Shown: positions 1 to 8,121 of the stretch, piece by piece | How positions within the stretch are numbered: position 1 is the stretch's first letter | How the letters are laid out: the number at the start of each line of letters is the position of its first letter | From: Aquificota bacterium | GTDB taxonomy: Bacteria > Thermosulfidibacterota > Thermosulfidibacteria > Thermosulfidibacterales > Thermosulfidibacteraceae | Reading direction: 5' to 3' | Length of the DNA: 35,488 nt | Assembly: GCA_015494645.1 (NCBI GenBank) | Contig: WGAU01000169.1 | Span: 1 to 35,488 of the forward strand | The notes under the pieces: generated by a model | Seen by the model: only the letters and a program-made list of their open reading frames with translations | What the model was told of the DNA's origin: nothing | The model's database searches: none | Position numbers and translations under genes: made by a program

Positions 1-14
1 AAGACTGTTCCCAT
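1..14 (-). CDS. Start of an unidentified gene (partial)
   Basis: On the minus strand, an ATG at 12-14 is preceded by a strong Shine-Dalgarno (GAGGAGG, minus strand, about 23-29) with an 8-nt spacer. That site overlaps the stop codon of the upstream purine permease gene (28-30). Only about four codons (M-G-T-V) lie inside the window, so the product cannot be named. The spacing suggests it is the next cistron of the permease operon. Confidence 0.5.
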
Positions 15-27
15 TCCGAATACCTCC

Positions 28-1281
28 TCAGTAGAGGACAAGTTTTATCAAAAAGAGCAAACAAAGGACCCACATGAAGGGCTTCACGTCCCTTGCGTTT
101 CCCGAAAGGCTTTTGAGTATGGGATAGCTTATGAATCCTGCAGCCAAGCCGTTGGCTATGCTGTAGGTTGCCGGCATGAAGAAAAGGGTTAAAAAGGCTG
201 GGATGGCTTCGTCCAATCTGCTCCATGGAATTTCCCGAACGTTTGAACACATGAGTATTCCTACCATTATAAGGGCAGGGGCTGTGGCGTAGGATGGTAC
301 CACCGTGGCCAGAGGGTAAAAAACGGTGGAGATTAAAAACAAAACTGCAACGGTGAGGGCGGTCAATCCGGTTCTGCCTCCTTCGGCAACCCCTGTGGCG
401 CTTTCAATGTAGGTGGTGACCGTTGATGTTCCCAGTATTGCTCCCACGGTGGTTCCTATTGCATCGGCCATGAGGGCCTTTTCCATTCTTGGTAGCTTCC
501 CTTCTTTCATAAACCCGCCGAGGGTGCCCACCGCGGCTAAGGTGCCGAGGGTATCAAACATGTCTACGAAGAGCAAAGCCACCACTGCCTTCCAGAAGGC
601 CAAATCACCGATTTTGCTGAGATCCATCTTCATCAGGGTTCCGGATGGATCAGGAAATCCTACCAGACTGGGGGGAAGGGTTACTTTACCCATGAGGACC
701 GATACAAAGGTGACGGTCAGTATACTCAGTAGCAATGCGCCGTTGAACCCTCGTGCCATGAGGACTCCTGCCATGACAAGCCCCACAAAGGCAGAAAGGC
801 TTTCGTAGCTCTTAAGGTTTCCTAAGGCAACTAAGGTGGCGGGAGATGCTTGGATAAACCCTGCCTGTTTCATGCCTATAAGGGCAATAAACAGGCCTAT
901 CCCAACAGGGACTGCTGATCTCATAGAGGCGGGAATGGACTCAACGATAAGACTTCTTACCTTTGACAGGGTGAGGACTATAAAAATCAGTCCTTCAACG
1001 AAAACAGCGGTTAAAGCTACCTGCCACGGGTATCCCAACCCTTTGACGATGCCGTAGGTAAAGTATGCATTGAGACCCATCCCCGGAGCTAAGGCAAAGG
1101 GGTACCCTGCGTGAAGCCCCATAATAGCTGTGGCTATGGCGGAAGCAACACACGTGGCAAAGGCAACCCCTTCTTTGGGCATTCCTGCTTCGGATAGGAT
1201 TTGGGGATTTACAAAGATAATGTAGGCCATGGTGATGAAGGTGGTGAAGCCAGCCCTTATCTCTGTTATTCTTTCCTCCAT
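28..1281 (-). CDS. NCS2/AzgA-type purine (adenine/guanine/hypoxanthine) permease
   Basis: A 417-aa multi-pass inner-membrane protein of the AzgA/PbuG branch of the NCS2 nucleobase:cation symporters, expected to import adenine, guanine or hypoxanthine. The family signature near the N-terminus is visible: GFTTFITMAYIIFVNP (about residues 11-26), followed by the PGMGLNAYFTYG region (about 66-77), then a DMFDTLGTL stretch (about 241-249) and a STVTTYIESATG stretch (about 283-294) that correspond to substrate/ion-site regions of the family. It is slightly shorter than typical relatives because the usual 12-15 cytosolic residues before the first helix are missing; an in-frame TAA three codons upstream of the ATG rules out a longer start. 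The window also holds adenine deaminase, purM and purN, so purine salvage is a reasonable role. Exact base specificity cannot be read from the sequence. Confidence 0.9.
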   Translation of the reverse strand: MEERITEIRAGFTTFITMAYIIFVNPQILSEAGMPKEGVAFATCVASAIATAIMGLHAGYPFALAPGMGLNAYFTYGIVKGLGYPWQVALTAVFVEGLIFIVLTLSKVRSLIVESIPASMRSAVPVGIGLFIALIGMKQAGFIQASPATLVALGNLKSYESLSAFVGLVMAGVLMARGFNGALLLSILTVTFVSVLMGKVTLPPSLVGFPDPSGTLMKMDLSKIGDLAFWKAVVALLFVDMFDTLGTLAAVGTLGGFMKEGKLPRMEKALMADAIGTTVGAILGTSTVTTYIESATGVAEGGRTGLTALTVAVLFLISTVFYPLATVVPSYATAPALIMVGILMCSNVREIPWSRLDEAIPAFLTLFFMPATYSIANGLAAGFISYPILKSLSGNARDVKPFMWVLCLLFLIKLVLY

Positions 1282-1306
1282 GGCCTCTATTTAGTAGAAC
1301 ACGCCG

Positions 1307-1335
1307 TTGCTTTAGTCAAAAACCTGTCCTATAAA
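1307..1335 (+). promoter_or_regulatory. Candidate sigma-70 promoter in the 82-bp divergent gap
   Basis: TTGCTT (1307-1312) and TATAAA (1330-1335) are 17 bp apart and point toward the DsbC-like gene. On the opposite strand TTGACT (1314-1319) and TACTAA (1291-1296), also 17 bp apart, could serve the purine permease. The two would overlap face to face, so the genes may compete for RNA polymerase. Called from hexamer match and spacing only. Confidence 0.45.
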
Positions 1336-1363
1336 TGGCGGAAAAGTTGAATGGAGGGATAGA

Positions 1364-2164
1364 ATGGAGCTTAGGAAAAGTGTCTGCGGAGCTATTTTGG
1401 TTTCATTGCTTTTTGGATCTGTCTTTGCAGCTAATGTTCCCAAGTCCGTTAGGGATAGGGTCAATCAGTTGTTTAAAGGGCAGGTGAAGATACTTTCCGT
1501 TGAGAAGACTCCTGTTGAGGGGCTTTATGTGGTCTTTATAAAGAAAGGTGATAGGGTGGGCAACATAATTGTCAGTAAAGATGGCAATTACGTGGTTCTT
1601 GGCCGGCTTTTGGATCTTAGCAATCCTGATAGGCCTAAAGATGTGATCTTTGAGATGGCCAAGAAGAAGGGATATCTTAAACCACCAAAACCTAAAAAGG
1701 TTGACATGTCCAAGCTTAACTTGAAGGATTCCCCGAGGATCGGCAAGAAGGATGCTCCCGCCATTGTCCTCTACTTTGATCCCACCTGTCCCTTCTGCAA
1801 GAAGGAGCTTGCGGAGCTGAGGGAAATGGAGGGAAAAGGAGAGATTGCTTTCTATCCCAAGTATTTTATCGTTCACGGCAAGAAGGCTCGTGATATAGCT
1901 GAAGAGGCAGAGTGTATAAGGGAGTCCTTGGGTAAAGATGCTTATTACGACTACATCTTGCATGGCAAGAAGCCTAAAAAGAAACCTAAATGCGATAGGA
2001 AAGCCATTTCCAAAAGGATAGACAGGGACATAAAGGAAGCCAAGAGCTTAGGTATTACCGGGACCCCCACATGGATTTACAAAGGGGATTTGTACGTGGG
2101 ATACAGGCCAAAAAGCGAGTTGAAGCGCATTATTGACAAGGGCGAGAAAGGGAAAGTAAAATAG
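1364..2164 (+). CDS. DsbC/DsbG-like periplasmic thiol:disulfide interchange protein
   Basis: A 266-aa exported thioredoxin-fold protein, likely a disulfide isomerase or reductase acting in the periplasm. Residues 1-22 form a signal peptide ending FAA/N. Residues 24-115 form a separate N-terminal region, as in DsbC-type proteins where it dimerises. The thioredoxin domain begins near 125, with the redox motif CPFC at 142-145 and the cis-proline loop TGTPTW at 232-237. Two further cysteines (184, 210) could form a structural disulfide. The ATG has a GGAGG site six bases upstream. A divergent promoter region precedes it and khpA follows 36 bp later. It is Lys-rich, as are its neighbours. Whether it acts as isomerase (DsbC) or as a heme-maturation or general reductase cannot be decided here. 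Confidence 0.85.
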   Translation: MELRKSVCGAILVSLLFGSVFAANVPKSVRDRVNQLFKGQVKILSVEKTPVEGLYVVFIKKGDRVGNIIVSKDGNYVVLGRLLDLSNPDRPKDVIFEMAKKKGYLKPPKPKKVDMSKLNLKDSPRIGKKDAPAIVLYFDPTCPFCKKELAELREMEGKGEIAFYPKYFIVHGKKARDIAEEAECIRESLGKDAYYDYILHGKKPKKKPKCDRKAISKRIDRDIKEAKSLGITGTPTWIYKGDLYVGYRPKSELKRIIDKGEKGKVK

Positions 2165-2200
2165 TTTTTGGTGTAAAAACATCTTTTCGGAGAGGGAGCG

Positions 2201-2434
2201 ATGCTCAAGGAGTTGGTTGAGACAATGGCTAAAGCAATGGTTGAGAAGCCCGAAGAGGTGAAGGTTAACGAAATTGATGGGGCCAACACGGTGGTTTTTG
2301 AGTTGAGCGTTGCCCCTGAGGATTTAGGCAGGGTTATAGGCAAGGGGGGAGTGAGAGCCTGGGCAATGCGGACCATCCTCAACGCTGCCAATAAGGACAG
2401 AAAAAAGAAGTACATTTTGGAAATTATCAGCTAA
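2201..2434 (+). CDS. khpA: KH-domain RNA-binding protein KhpA (YlqC family)
   Basis: A 77-aa single KH domain. The GxxG RNA-contact loop is GKGG at 47-50 within GRVIGKGGVRAWAMRTIL, which matches the KhpA/YlqC family, where the usual form is VIGKxGRxAxALRTLL. Members bind RNA, often with KhpB, and affect cell division and small-RNA behaviour. The start ATG follows GGAGAGGGAGC. In many bacteria khpA sits between rpsP and rimM/trmD; here it is not in that group but follows a DsbC-like gene. Its stop codon overlaps the stop codon of convergent purN: four shared bases, CTAA at 2431-2434. No terminator separates the two. Confidence 0.88.
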   Translation: MLKELVETMAKAMVEKPEEVKVNEIDGANTVVFELSVAPEDLGRVIGKGGVRAWAMRTILNAANKDRKKKYILEIIS

Positions 2435-3093
2435 AGCTCCAGTGGGGGGTTGAACACCTCCCACTCCTTTTTCTTTGTCCCCTTAATGGTAACTTTTCTT
2501 CCCTTTATGCTCACCCTTCCTTCCGCTATGAGTTTGATTGCCATTGGGTAGATCTTGTGTTCACACTTCAGTATCCTTGTAGCTAATGTATCCTCATCGT
2601 CGTCGTCAAACACGGGAACCGCCGCTTGGATGATTATAGGGCCTGAGTCAACCCCTTCGTCCACAAAGTGAACTGTACAGCCAGCTATCTTTACGGCATG
2701 ATCCACTGCCTGCTTTTGTCCGTGGAGTCCTGGGAAAGAGGGCAAAAGGGCAGGGTGTATGTTAATGATCCTGTTCTTGAAGCGATTTACAAAGTAAGGA
2801 GAGAGTATTCGCATGAAGCCTGCAAGACAGATAAGCTCAACGCCTCTTTTTTCCAGTTCATCTCCGACTGCCTTCTCAAACTCTTCTCTGCTTGGGTAGG
2901 CTTTGGGATCAATGAATAGGGCTTCTATTCTGTGCTTCTTGGCTCTTTCAAGGCCATAAGCATCCTTCTTGTCAGATATGACCACTTCAATCTTGGCTGG
3001 GATCTTTCCTGCTTCAATGTGGTCTATGATGGACTGGAGGTTGCTTCCCCTTCCAGATATAAGCACGCCGAGCTTTAAAAGCTTCCCTCCCAT
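2431..3093 (-). CDS. purN: Phosphoribosylglycinamide formyltransferase (GAR transformylase)
   Basis: A 220-aa cytosolic enzyme transferring the formyl group of 10-formyl-THF to GAR, the third step of purine synthesis. The phosphate-binding loop LISGRGSNLQ (11-20), the catalytic pair N111/H113 in IINIHPALLPSFPG, and D149 in HFVDEGVDSGPI align with E. coli N106, H108 and D144. It is complete and carries a short C-terminal extension (about 205-220, KEWEVFNPP). The start ATG lies inside the 3' end of purM (19-bp overlap), suggesting translational coupling. The gene ends the DUF4390-ntrY-ntrX-purM-purN operon and meets khpA tail to tail. Confidence 0.96.
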   Translation of the reverse strand: MGGKLLKLGVLISGRGSNLQSIIDHIEAGKIPAKIEVVISDKKDAYGLERAKKHRIEALFIDPKAYPSREEFEKAVGDELEKRGVELICLAGFMRILSPYFVNRFKNRIINIHPALLPSFPGLHGQKQAVDHAVKIAGCTVHFVDEGVDSGPIIIQAAVPVFDDDDEDTLATRILKCEHKIYPMAIKLIAEGRVSIKGRKVTIKGTKKKEWEVFNPPLEL

Positions 3094-4100
3094 AGCTTAA
3101 TCTCCCCCTTTCCTTCGGTTATCTCACCCACAAAAAAGGGCTTTTCACCCGTGGATGCGATGGCCTCAATGGCCCTGTCGGCATCTTCCTTGTCCACCAC
3201 CACAATCATACCTATCCCCATGTTGAAAGTTCGAAACATTTCTTCCTTTGGAATATCGCCCCATTCCTGAAGCAAGCTGAATATGGGAGGTGGCTCCCAC
3301 GAATCGGTGTAGATGAAGAGATCCACTCCTTTTAGCATCCTTTTGGGTTTTTCCAAAAGGCCACCGCCGGTTATGTGGGCGATGCCCTTGACTTTGATTT
3401 TTCTCTCTTTTAGGGCCTTTACCTGTCTGACGTAGATCTTGGTGGGGGTCAGGAGTTCTTCCCCTATGCTTTTACCCAGTTCTTCAACGTATGTGTCAAT
3501 TTTCATTCCTTTGAGTTCAAAGATGACCTTTCGGGCTAAGGAGTAGCCGTTGCTGTGAAGACCACTTGATGGGATGGCTATGGCTATGTCCATGGGGGTG
3601 CAGTTGGATTTGATAAGATCCCCTTCCTCACAGGCCCCTACACAGAATCCAGCTAAATCGTACTCTCCTTCTTTGTAAAATCCAGGCATTTCTGCCGTTT
3701 CTCCTCCTATGAGGGTGCATTCTGCCTCTTTGCATCCTTTCACTATGCCTTCTATAACCTGAAGGTATATCTTTTCGTCCAGCTTCCCGCAGGCAAAGTA
3801 GTCTAAAAAGATAAGAGGCTCCAGTCCGGTGGTTACAAGGTCATTGACGTTCATTGCCACCAGGTCAATCCCCACTGTATTGTGAATCCCTGTCATAAAG
3901 GCTACCTTTAGCTTTGTTCCCACTCCGTCGGTGGTGGTTCCCAGCACGGGGTTTTTAAATAGAGACAACTTAAATAAGCCTGCGAAACCACCTATGTTCG
4001 CCTCAATTCCCGGTCTGTTTGTGCTTAGTGCCATGCGCCTTATGACTTCAACTAAACCTTCCGCCTTGTCTATGTCCACTCCTGCATCCCTGTACCTCAT
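3075..4100 (-). CDS. purM: Phosphoribosylformylglycinamidine cyclo-ligase (AIR synthetase)
   Basis: A 341-aa enzyme closing FGAM to AIR with ATP, the fifth step of purine synthesis. It has the PurM family blocks: TTDGVGTKLKVA near 55-66, MNVNDLVTTG near 83-92, GGETAEMPG near 137-145, SSGLHSNGYS near 178-187, and FRTFNMGIGM near 291-300. Length is normal. Its ATG overlaps the stop of the upstream ntrX-like gene in an ATGA arrangement (4 bp), and purN begins inside its end. Purine enzymes translationally coupled behind a two-component system is an uncommon context. Confidence 0.97.
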   Translation of the reverse strand: MRYRDAGVDIDKAEGLVEVIRRMALSTNRPGIEANIGGFAGLFKLSLFKNPVLGTTTDGVGTKLKVAFMTGIHNTVGIDLVAMNVNDLVTTGLEPLIFLDYFACGKLDEKIYLQVIEGIVKGCKEAECTLIGGETAEMPGFYKEGEYDLAGFCVGACEEGDLIKSNCTPMDIAIAIPSSGLHSNGYSLARKVIFELKGMKIDTYVEELGKSIGEELLTPTKIYVRQVKALKERKIKVKGIAHITGGGLLEKPKRMLKGVDLFIYTDSWEPPPIFSLLQEWGDIPKEEMFRTFNMGIGMIVVVDKEDADRAIEAIASTGEKPFFVGEITEGKGEIKLWEGSF

Positions 4101-5440
4101 TGCTGCCTCTCCTCTTCCCGCTTTATCCCGTAGCTTTTCATCTTTTTGTATAGGTAGCTCCTCTCTATACCAAGCTCCTCAGCGCTCCTTGATATGTTCC
4201 ATTCGTTCTTCTTCAAGGTTCTGAGGATCAGCTCCTTTTCAAAGGCTTCTTTGGCTTCCTTGAGGTTCTGAGGCCTTTTCTCCTGGGTTTCTCCCAGAGG
4301 GAATGGGAGATCGCTTTCCTTTATGATCTCATCCTGTACCAAGATGACCAGACGCTCCATAAGGTTTTTCAGCTCCCTTACATTGCCGGGCCAGTGGTAA
4401 TCCATGAGGATCTTGAGGGCTTGAGGGGATATATCTTTCACCTTTTTGCCGTACTTCTGGGAAAACTCCTTTACAAAGTGCCTTGCCAGAAGGGGAATGT
4501 CCTCCTTCCTCTCCCGCAGGGAGGGCACTCGTATTGGAAAAACATTCAGCCTGTAGAAAAGTTCGTGTCTGAACCTGCCTTCTTCAACCTCTTTCTCAAG
4601 ATCCTTGTTGGTGGAGGCGATTACCCTTATGTCCAAGTCTATAATCCTTGTTCCTCCAACTCTTTCTATTTTTAACTCTTCCAGCACCCTCAGAACCTTG
4701 GCTTGGACCTTTGGACTCATGTCTCCCACTTCATCAAAGTAGAGGGTGCCTTCATTTGCCAGCTCGAACTTGCCCTTCCTCATCTGGGAACAGGGATGCA
4801 CTCCTGGCTCGCATCCAAACAACTCCACTTCAATGTGTTCCTCTGGCAGTGTTGCACAGTTGACCACTACAAAAGGACCATCTTTTCTCGGTGAAAGCTC
4901 GTGTATCATTCGGGCCACCAGCTCTTTGCCTGTTCCGCTTTCCCCGTATATGAGCACCCAGCAGTCGGTGGGTGCCACAAGCTCTATTTGCCTGATGAGC
5001 TCTTTCGTCCTTGGACTTTCCCCTATGATTTCCTTTTTCCTTTCCTCTTTGAGAAGCCTGTGTTCCCTCCTGAGCTTTGCATCCTCAATGGCCTTTTCGA
5101 CCTTCAGTAGAAGCCTATCTAAGTCCAGAGGCTTTTCTATGAAGTCGTACGCTCCCAGCTTGACCGCTTTTATAGCCGTTTCTATAGTGCCGTGCCCGGA
5201 TATTATGAGCACGGGTATATCGGGGTACTTCTGTTTTATCTGACCTAAGACTTCTATTCCGTCTATGCCTTCTAACCACACATCAAGGATAACCAGATCA
5301 GGAAGCTCTCTTTCTACAAACTTTAGAGCTTCCTCCCCAGTGGTGACACCGAGGGTGCGGTATCCCTCGTCCTCAAGCACCGCCTTCAGGGTGGAGAGTA
5401 TGTCCGGTTCATCGTCCACTATGAGTATGAACTCCTTCAA
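4097..5440 (-). CDS. NtrX-like response regulator (REC-AAA+-Fis HTH) without the GAFTGA loop
   Basis: A 447-aa regulator of the NtrC superfamily. Receiver domain 1-120: acidic pocket D9/D10, phospho-acceptor D53, S81 and K103. AAA+ domain about 140-370: Walker A GESGTGKE (166-173), Walker B LYFDEVGD (233-240), and sensor-II WPGNVREL (350-357). Fis-type helix-turn-helix about 395-440. The L1 loop that should read GAFTGA and contact sigma-54 is instead GVHPCS (213-218), in context FGCEPGVHPCSQMRKGKF. The same loop is lost in alphaproteobacterial NtrX, and the upstream NtrY-like kinase supports the NtrX name. It therefore may bind DNA without activating sigma-54 promoters. It overlaps ntrY by 4 bp upstream and purM by 4 bp downstream. 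Confidence 0.9.
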   Translation of the reverse strand: MKEFILIVDDEPDILSTLKAVLEDEGYRTLGVTTGEEALKFVERELPDLVILDVWLEGIDGIEVLGQIKQKYPDIPVLIISGHGTIETAIKAVKLGAYDFIEKPLDLDRLLLKVEKAIEDAKLRREHRLLKEERKKEIIGESPRTKELIRQIELVAPTDCWVLIYGESGTGKELVARMIHELSPRKDGPFVVVNCATLPEEHIEVELFGCEPGVHPCSQMRKGKFELANEGTLYFDEVGDMSPKVQAKVLRVLEELKIERVGGTRIIDLDIRVIASTNKDLEKEVEEGRFRHELFYRLNVFPIRVPSLRERKEDIPLLARHFVKEFSQKYGKKVKDISPQALKILMDYHWPGNVRELKNLMERLVILVQDEIIKESDLPFPLGETQEKRPQNLKEAKEAFEKELILRTLKKNEWNISRSAEELGIERSYLYKKMKSYGIKREEERQQ

Positions 5441-7599
5441 GCTGCCTCCCTGTAGGGAATCTCTATGGTGAATATAGCTCCTTTGGGATGATTGTCTCCA
5501 ACCCTTATGTAGCCGTCGTGGTCTGCCACTATCTTATCAACAATGGCAAGTCCAAGTCCTGTGCCACCTTTCTTTTTGGAAAAATAAGGCACAAATAGCT
5601 TTTCTTTGTCCTCATCGGGAATGCCACAGCCAGTATCCGCCACTTCAAATACCAAGCGCTTTTCCTTCTCTTTGTAGCTTGCCCTTATGGTGATTTTCCC
5701 TTTGCCTCCCATGGCATCTATGGCGTTTTCAATGAGGTTCATAAACACGGCCTTCATCTGGTCCCTGTCCAAAAGCGCCTTTTCTGGAAGATTTTCCGGT
5801 AAAACAACCTCAAAGTCAATGTCCTTTAACCCCCTGTACATGTCTACCACCTCTTCTATAAGTTCTCTTACGTTGCACGGTTCAAGCTGTGTCTCTGGAA
5901 GCTTGGCAAACCGAGAAAACTCGCTTACCATCCTACTTATAGTCTCTACGGATCTTATTATCACATCTGCAGACTGCATGAGGGCTTCGGTTTCTTTTGG
6001 ATCTACTTTTAGCTTGGCGATCTTTCTCTTTATTCTCTGAGCGGATAGCTTCACGGGGGTGAGGGGATTCTTGATCTCGTGGGCCATCCTCCTCGCCACC
6101 TCTTCCCATGCCTGTGCCCTCTGTGCCTTAACCAGTTCTGTTATGTCTTCTATCACAATGACCACCCCCATCCTGCCGTAGGTGGGATTGATTATAGGGG
6201 AGGCTTTTACCAGCAGGTGTTTGGGGGTCCCTTCAATGTGCATGGTTACCTCTGCGTGGTGCTGTTCCGCTTCTGCCTTTCGGATCATGTTCCTGATGAT
6301 TTTGTACAGGGAAGAGAATCTCTCTTCTGGAAAGGCTATCCAGTACTTTTTGTTTATCACATTCTCTTTAATGCCCAGAATCCTCTTGGCGGCTGAGTTT
6401 ACTATGGTAACATTCATGTGCCTGTTTATGGATATAACCCCTGTGGTGATGCTTTCTATCACCGTTTCTATAAAGACCTTCCCCTGCTCAAGCTCTTTCT
6501 GCTTCACATTAAGATCGGCCACCATCCTGTTGAAGTGTTCTATTAGCTGACCCAGCTCGTCCGTGGCTTTAGCCTCAACCTTGACATTGAGGTTTCCTCT
6601 GGATACCTCTTCAGTGGCGTTCATAAGCGCTTCCAAAGGAACCGTTACTGTTTTTGCTATCTGAAGAGCATACCATGCCGATGCGAATATTATGAGGGCA
6701 CTGATCATGAGAAAGATGATGATGTAGGTGATCTTTATGGACTCCTTTATGAGCTTTAGGCTGGAAAACTCTTGGTAGATCTTCTGAATATTTGTGAGCG
6801 CCAGACTCAAACTCTTGGATAGCTTGTAAGCCACAAAGAGGGCGAGCTTATTTCCCTTGTTGGGATAAATATAACAGTAGTACCTCTTGTGGGTGAAACC
6901 GTAGGCTACGTTTTCATAGAATGCTTCTTTGATCATCTTGGGGATGTTGAGTTCTTTGTGCACACTTCTTCTTTTTGCGGATGTGCCAAAGTAGAATTGT
7001 CCATCTGGAAAGTAGAGGTCTATAAATTTAGCACCGAATAGATTCCTGTACTTTTTTAAAATCCACTGCACCCTCCACTTCTTCTTTTTGTCATCTTCCT
7101 TATTCAAAGGGAGAAGTTTTTCTCTTTTCATATCGTTTACGGCGCCTTGGCATAGGAGCTTTGAGTGTTTTTCCAGGTATACGGTAAACTGAGTAGCTAT
7201 GTCCTTGGCGGAGTTTACCAGTTCCTCACGCCTTTCACTGAACCATGTCTCTACCGACTTGTTTATAAATCCAACCGCTACGAAAAAGAGAAACAGAGCT
7301 GGCACAATGGTAGCTATTAGCACATTGACCACAAGCTTTAGAGAAAATCGGGTTCCGGGCAATCCCTTTTTGCTGTCTATCCATAACTTTACGAGGATTC
7401 TCCCTATCAAAAGCACAAATATGGAAACCAGAAGAAGATTTACCGTAATGAGCACAAACACCGTAAGCCCTGATGGCATGAGCTTCAGTCCTTTGGAGGT
7501 TCCCATGAGAAACTGCAAAGTAAGGGTTAGAGCAAGAAGAAAGGCCACACCTACAGTGGCAAGCAGCGTTCCCCTTAGCTGCTTCTCATCTTTCCGCAT
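5437..7599 (-). CDS. NtrY-like membrane sensor histidine kinase
   Basis: A 720-aa sensor kinase. There are three N-terminal membrane segments (about 12-32, 45-72, 88-112), an extracytoplasmic sensing region (about 113-290) rich in Lys and aromatics, and a fourth membrane segment (291-313). These are followed by HAMP (about 314-366), PAS (about 372-490), and a HisKA helix with phospho-acceptor H507 in RRMAHEIKNPLTPVKLSAQR. The HATPase domain has an N box NLIENAIDA (621-629), G1 DTGCGIPD (655-662) and G2 GGTGLGLAI (678-686). The H-box form NPLTPVKLSAQR is typical of NtrY. It overlaps DUF4390 by 14 bp and ntrX by 4 bp, so the three are surely co-translated. In relatives NtrYX responds to nitrogen or redox/envelope state; the signal here is unknown. 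Confidence 0.93.
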   Translation of the reverse strand: MRKDEKQLRGTLLATVGVAFLLALTLTLQFLMGTSKGLKLMPSGLTVFVLITVNLLLVSIFVLLIGRILVKLWIDSKKGLPGTRFSLKLVVNVLIATIVPALFLFFVAVGFINKSVETWFSERREELVNSAKDIATQFTVYLEKHSKLLCQGAVNDMKREKLLPLNKEDDKKKKWRVQWILKKYRNLFGAKFIDLYFPDGQFYFGTSAKRRSVHKELNIPKMIKEAFYENVAYGFTHKRYYCYIYPNKGNKLALFVAYKLSKSLSLALTNIQKIYQEFSSLKLIKESIKITYIIIFLMISALIIFASAWYALQIAKTVTVPLEALMNATEEVSRGNLNVKVEAKATDELGQLIEHFNRMVADLNVKQKELEQGKVFIETVIESITTGVISINRHMNVTIVNSAAKRILGIKENVINKKYWIAFPEERFSSLYKIIRNMIRKAEAEQHHAEVTMHIEGTPKHLLVKASPIINPTYGRMGVVIVIEDITELVKAQRAQAWEEVARRMAHEIKNPLTPVKLSAQRIKRKIAKLKVDPKETEALMQSADVIIRSVETISRMVSEFSRFAKLPETQLEPCNVRELIEEVVDMYRGLKDIDFEVVLPENLPEKALLDRDQMKAVFMNLIENAIDAMGGKGKITIRASYKEKEKRLVFEVADTGCGIPDEDKEKLFVPYFSKKKGGTGLGLAIVDKIVADHDGYIRVGDNHPKGAIFTIEIPYREAA

Positions 7600-8068
7600 A
7601 GCAGTTTACCCATCGGGTCTTGAAGGATCCAAAGAAGGGGATGGCGTTGAAAGGGTAGGGCAGATAAGGATCTATCCTAACAGCCCTTGCCTTAACAGGG
7701 ATACTGCTGGCTTTGAAGGAAAATTCTTTTATACTTTTTCTGAAGTGAACGCTCTTTTTGAATCTTTTTTTCAGACAACCCCTCACCACATATATGCGGT
7801 TGATGGGATCATATGAGAAGGAAAGCTCCTTATTCTCTTTCTTGCCGTTTCCAAGCTTTAGCTCAATTTTCAAAAGATACTCGGCTCCTTCTCTAAGGCG
7901 CGTGTAGACGTCTTCTACAAAGAGGTTGTCCATTCTCAAGGTCACAGACGTTCCATTTTCCGTCTTCTTATAGCGGCAACCAAGAACCTTAAAATCCAGT
8001 GTCCATCCCTTGGAAAAGGAGATCATAGTTAGTAGCGTAAGATGTATAAGCGCCTTTTTGAGTTTCAT
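7586..8068 (-). CDS. DUF4390 family exported protein
   Basis: A 160-aa protein with a signal peptide (about 1-21) and a mature beta-rich domain resembling DUF4390. That family is commonly encoded just upstream of NtrY-type kinases, exactly as here (14-bp overlap with ntrY). It has cysteines at 31 and 98 and near the C-terminus in WVNCYAER. An extracytoplasmic partner or ligand-sensing accessory of the kinase is a sensible inference from gene order and location, but no biochemical function is established from the sequence. It is the first gene of the operon, divergent from ade over 53 bp. Confidence 0.75.
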   Translation of the reverse strand: MKLKKALIHLTLLTMISFSKGWTLDFKVLGCRYKKTENGTSVTLRMDNLFVEDVYTRLREGAEYLLKIELKLGNGKKENKELSFSYDPINRIYVVRGCLKKRFKKSVHFRKSIKEFSFKASSIPVKARAVRIDPYLPYPFNAIPFFGSFKTRWVNCYAER

Positions 8069-8086
8069 GGCGTTTTAGTATATAAA
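8058..8086 (+). promoter_or_regulatory. Candidate sigma-70 promoter for ade
   Basis: TTGAGT (8058-8063) and TATAAA (8081-8086) are separated by 17 bp, giving a start near 8093 and a leader of about 29 nt that holds the GGGAGAG ribosome site. The -35 box overlaps the first codons of the divergent DUF4390 gene. A weaker minus-strand pair (TTTAAG/TATACT) could serve the DUF4390 operon. Confidence 0.5.
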
Positions 8087-8121
8087 AAAATCGGTTTAAC
8101 TTAAAGCGCAGGGAGAGAAAG

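Noticed and set aside
1282..1363. Purine riboswitch before the purine permease
   Set aside because: The 82-bp divergent gap is mostly promoter sequence and shows no three-way-junction pattern.
7295..7320. TGGCAC-N5-TAGC resembling a sigma-54 -24/-12 element
   Set aside because: It lies inside the ntrY coding sequence, the -12 half is imperfect (TAGC rather than TTGC), and no gene starts downstream on that strand.
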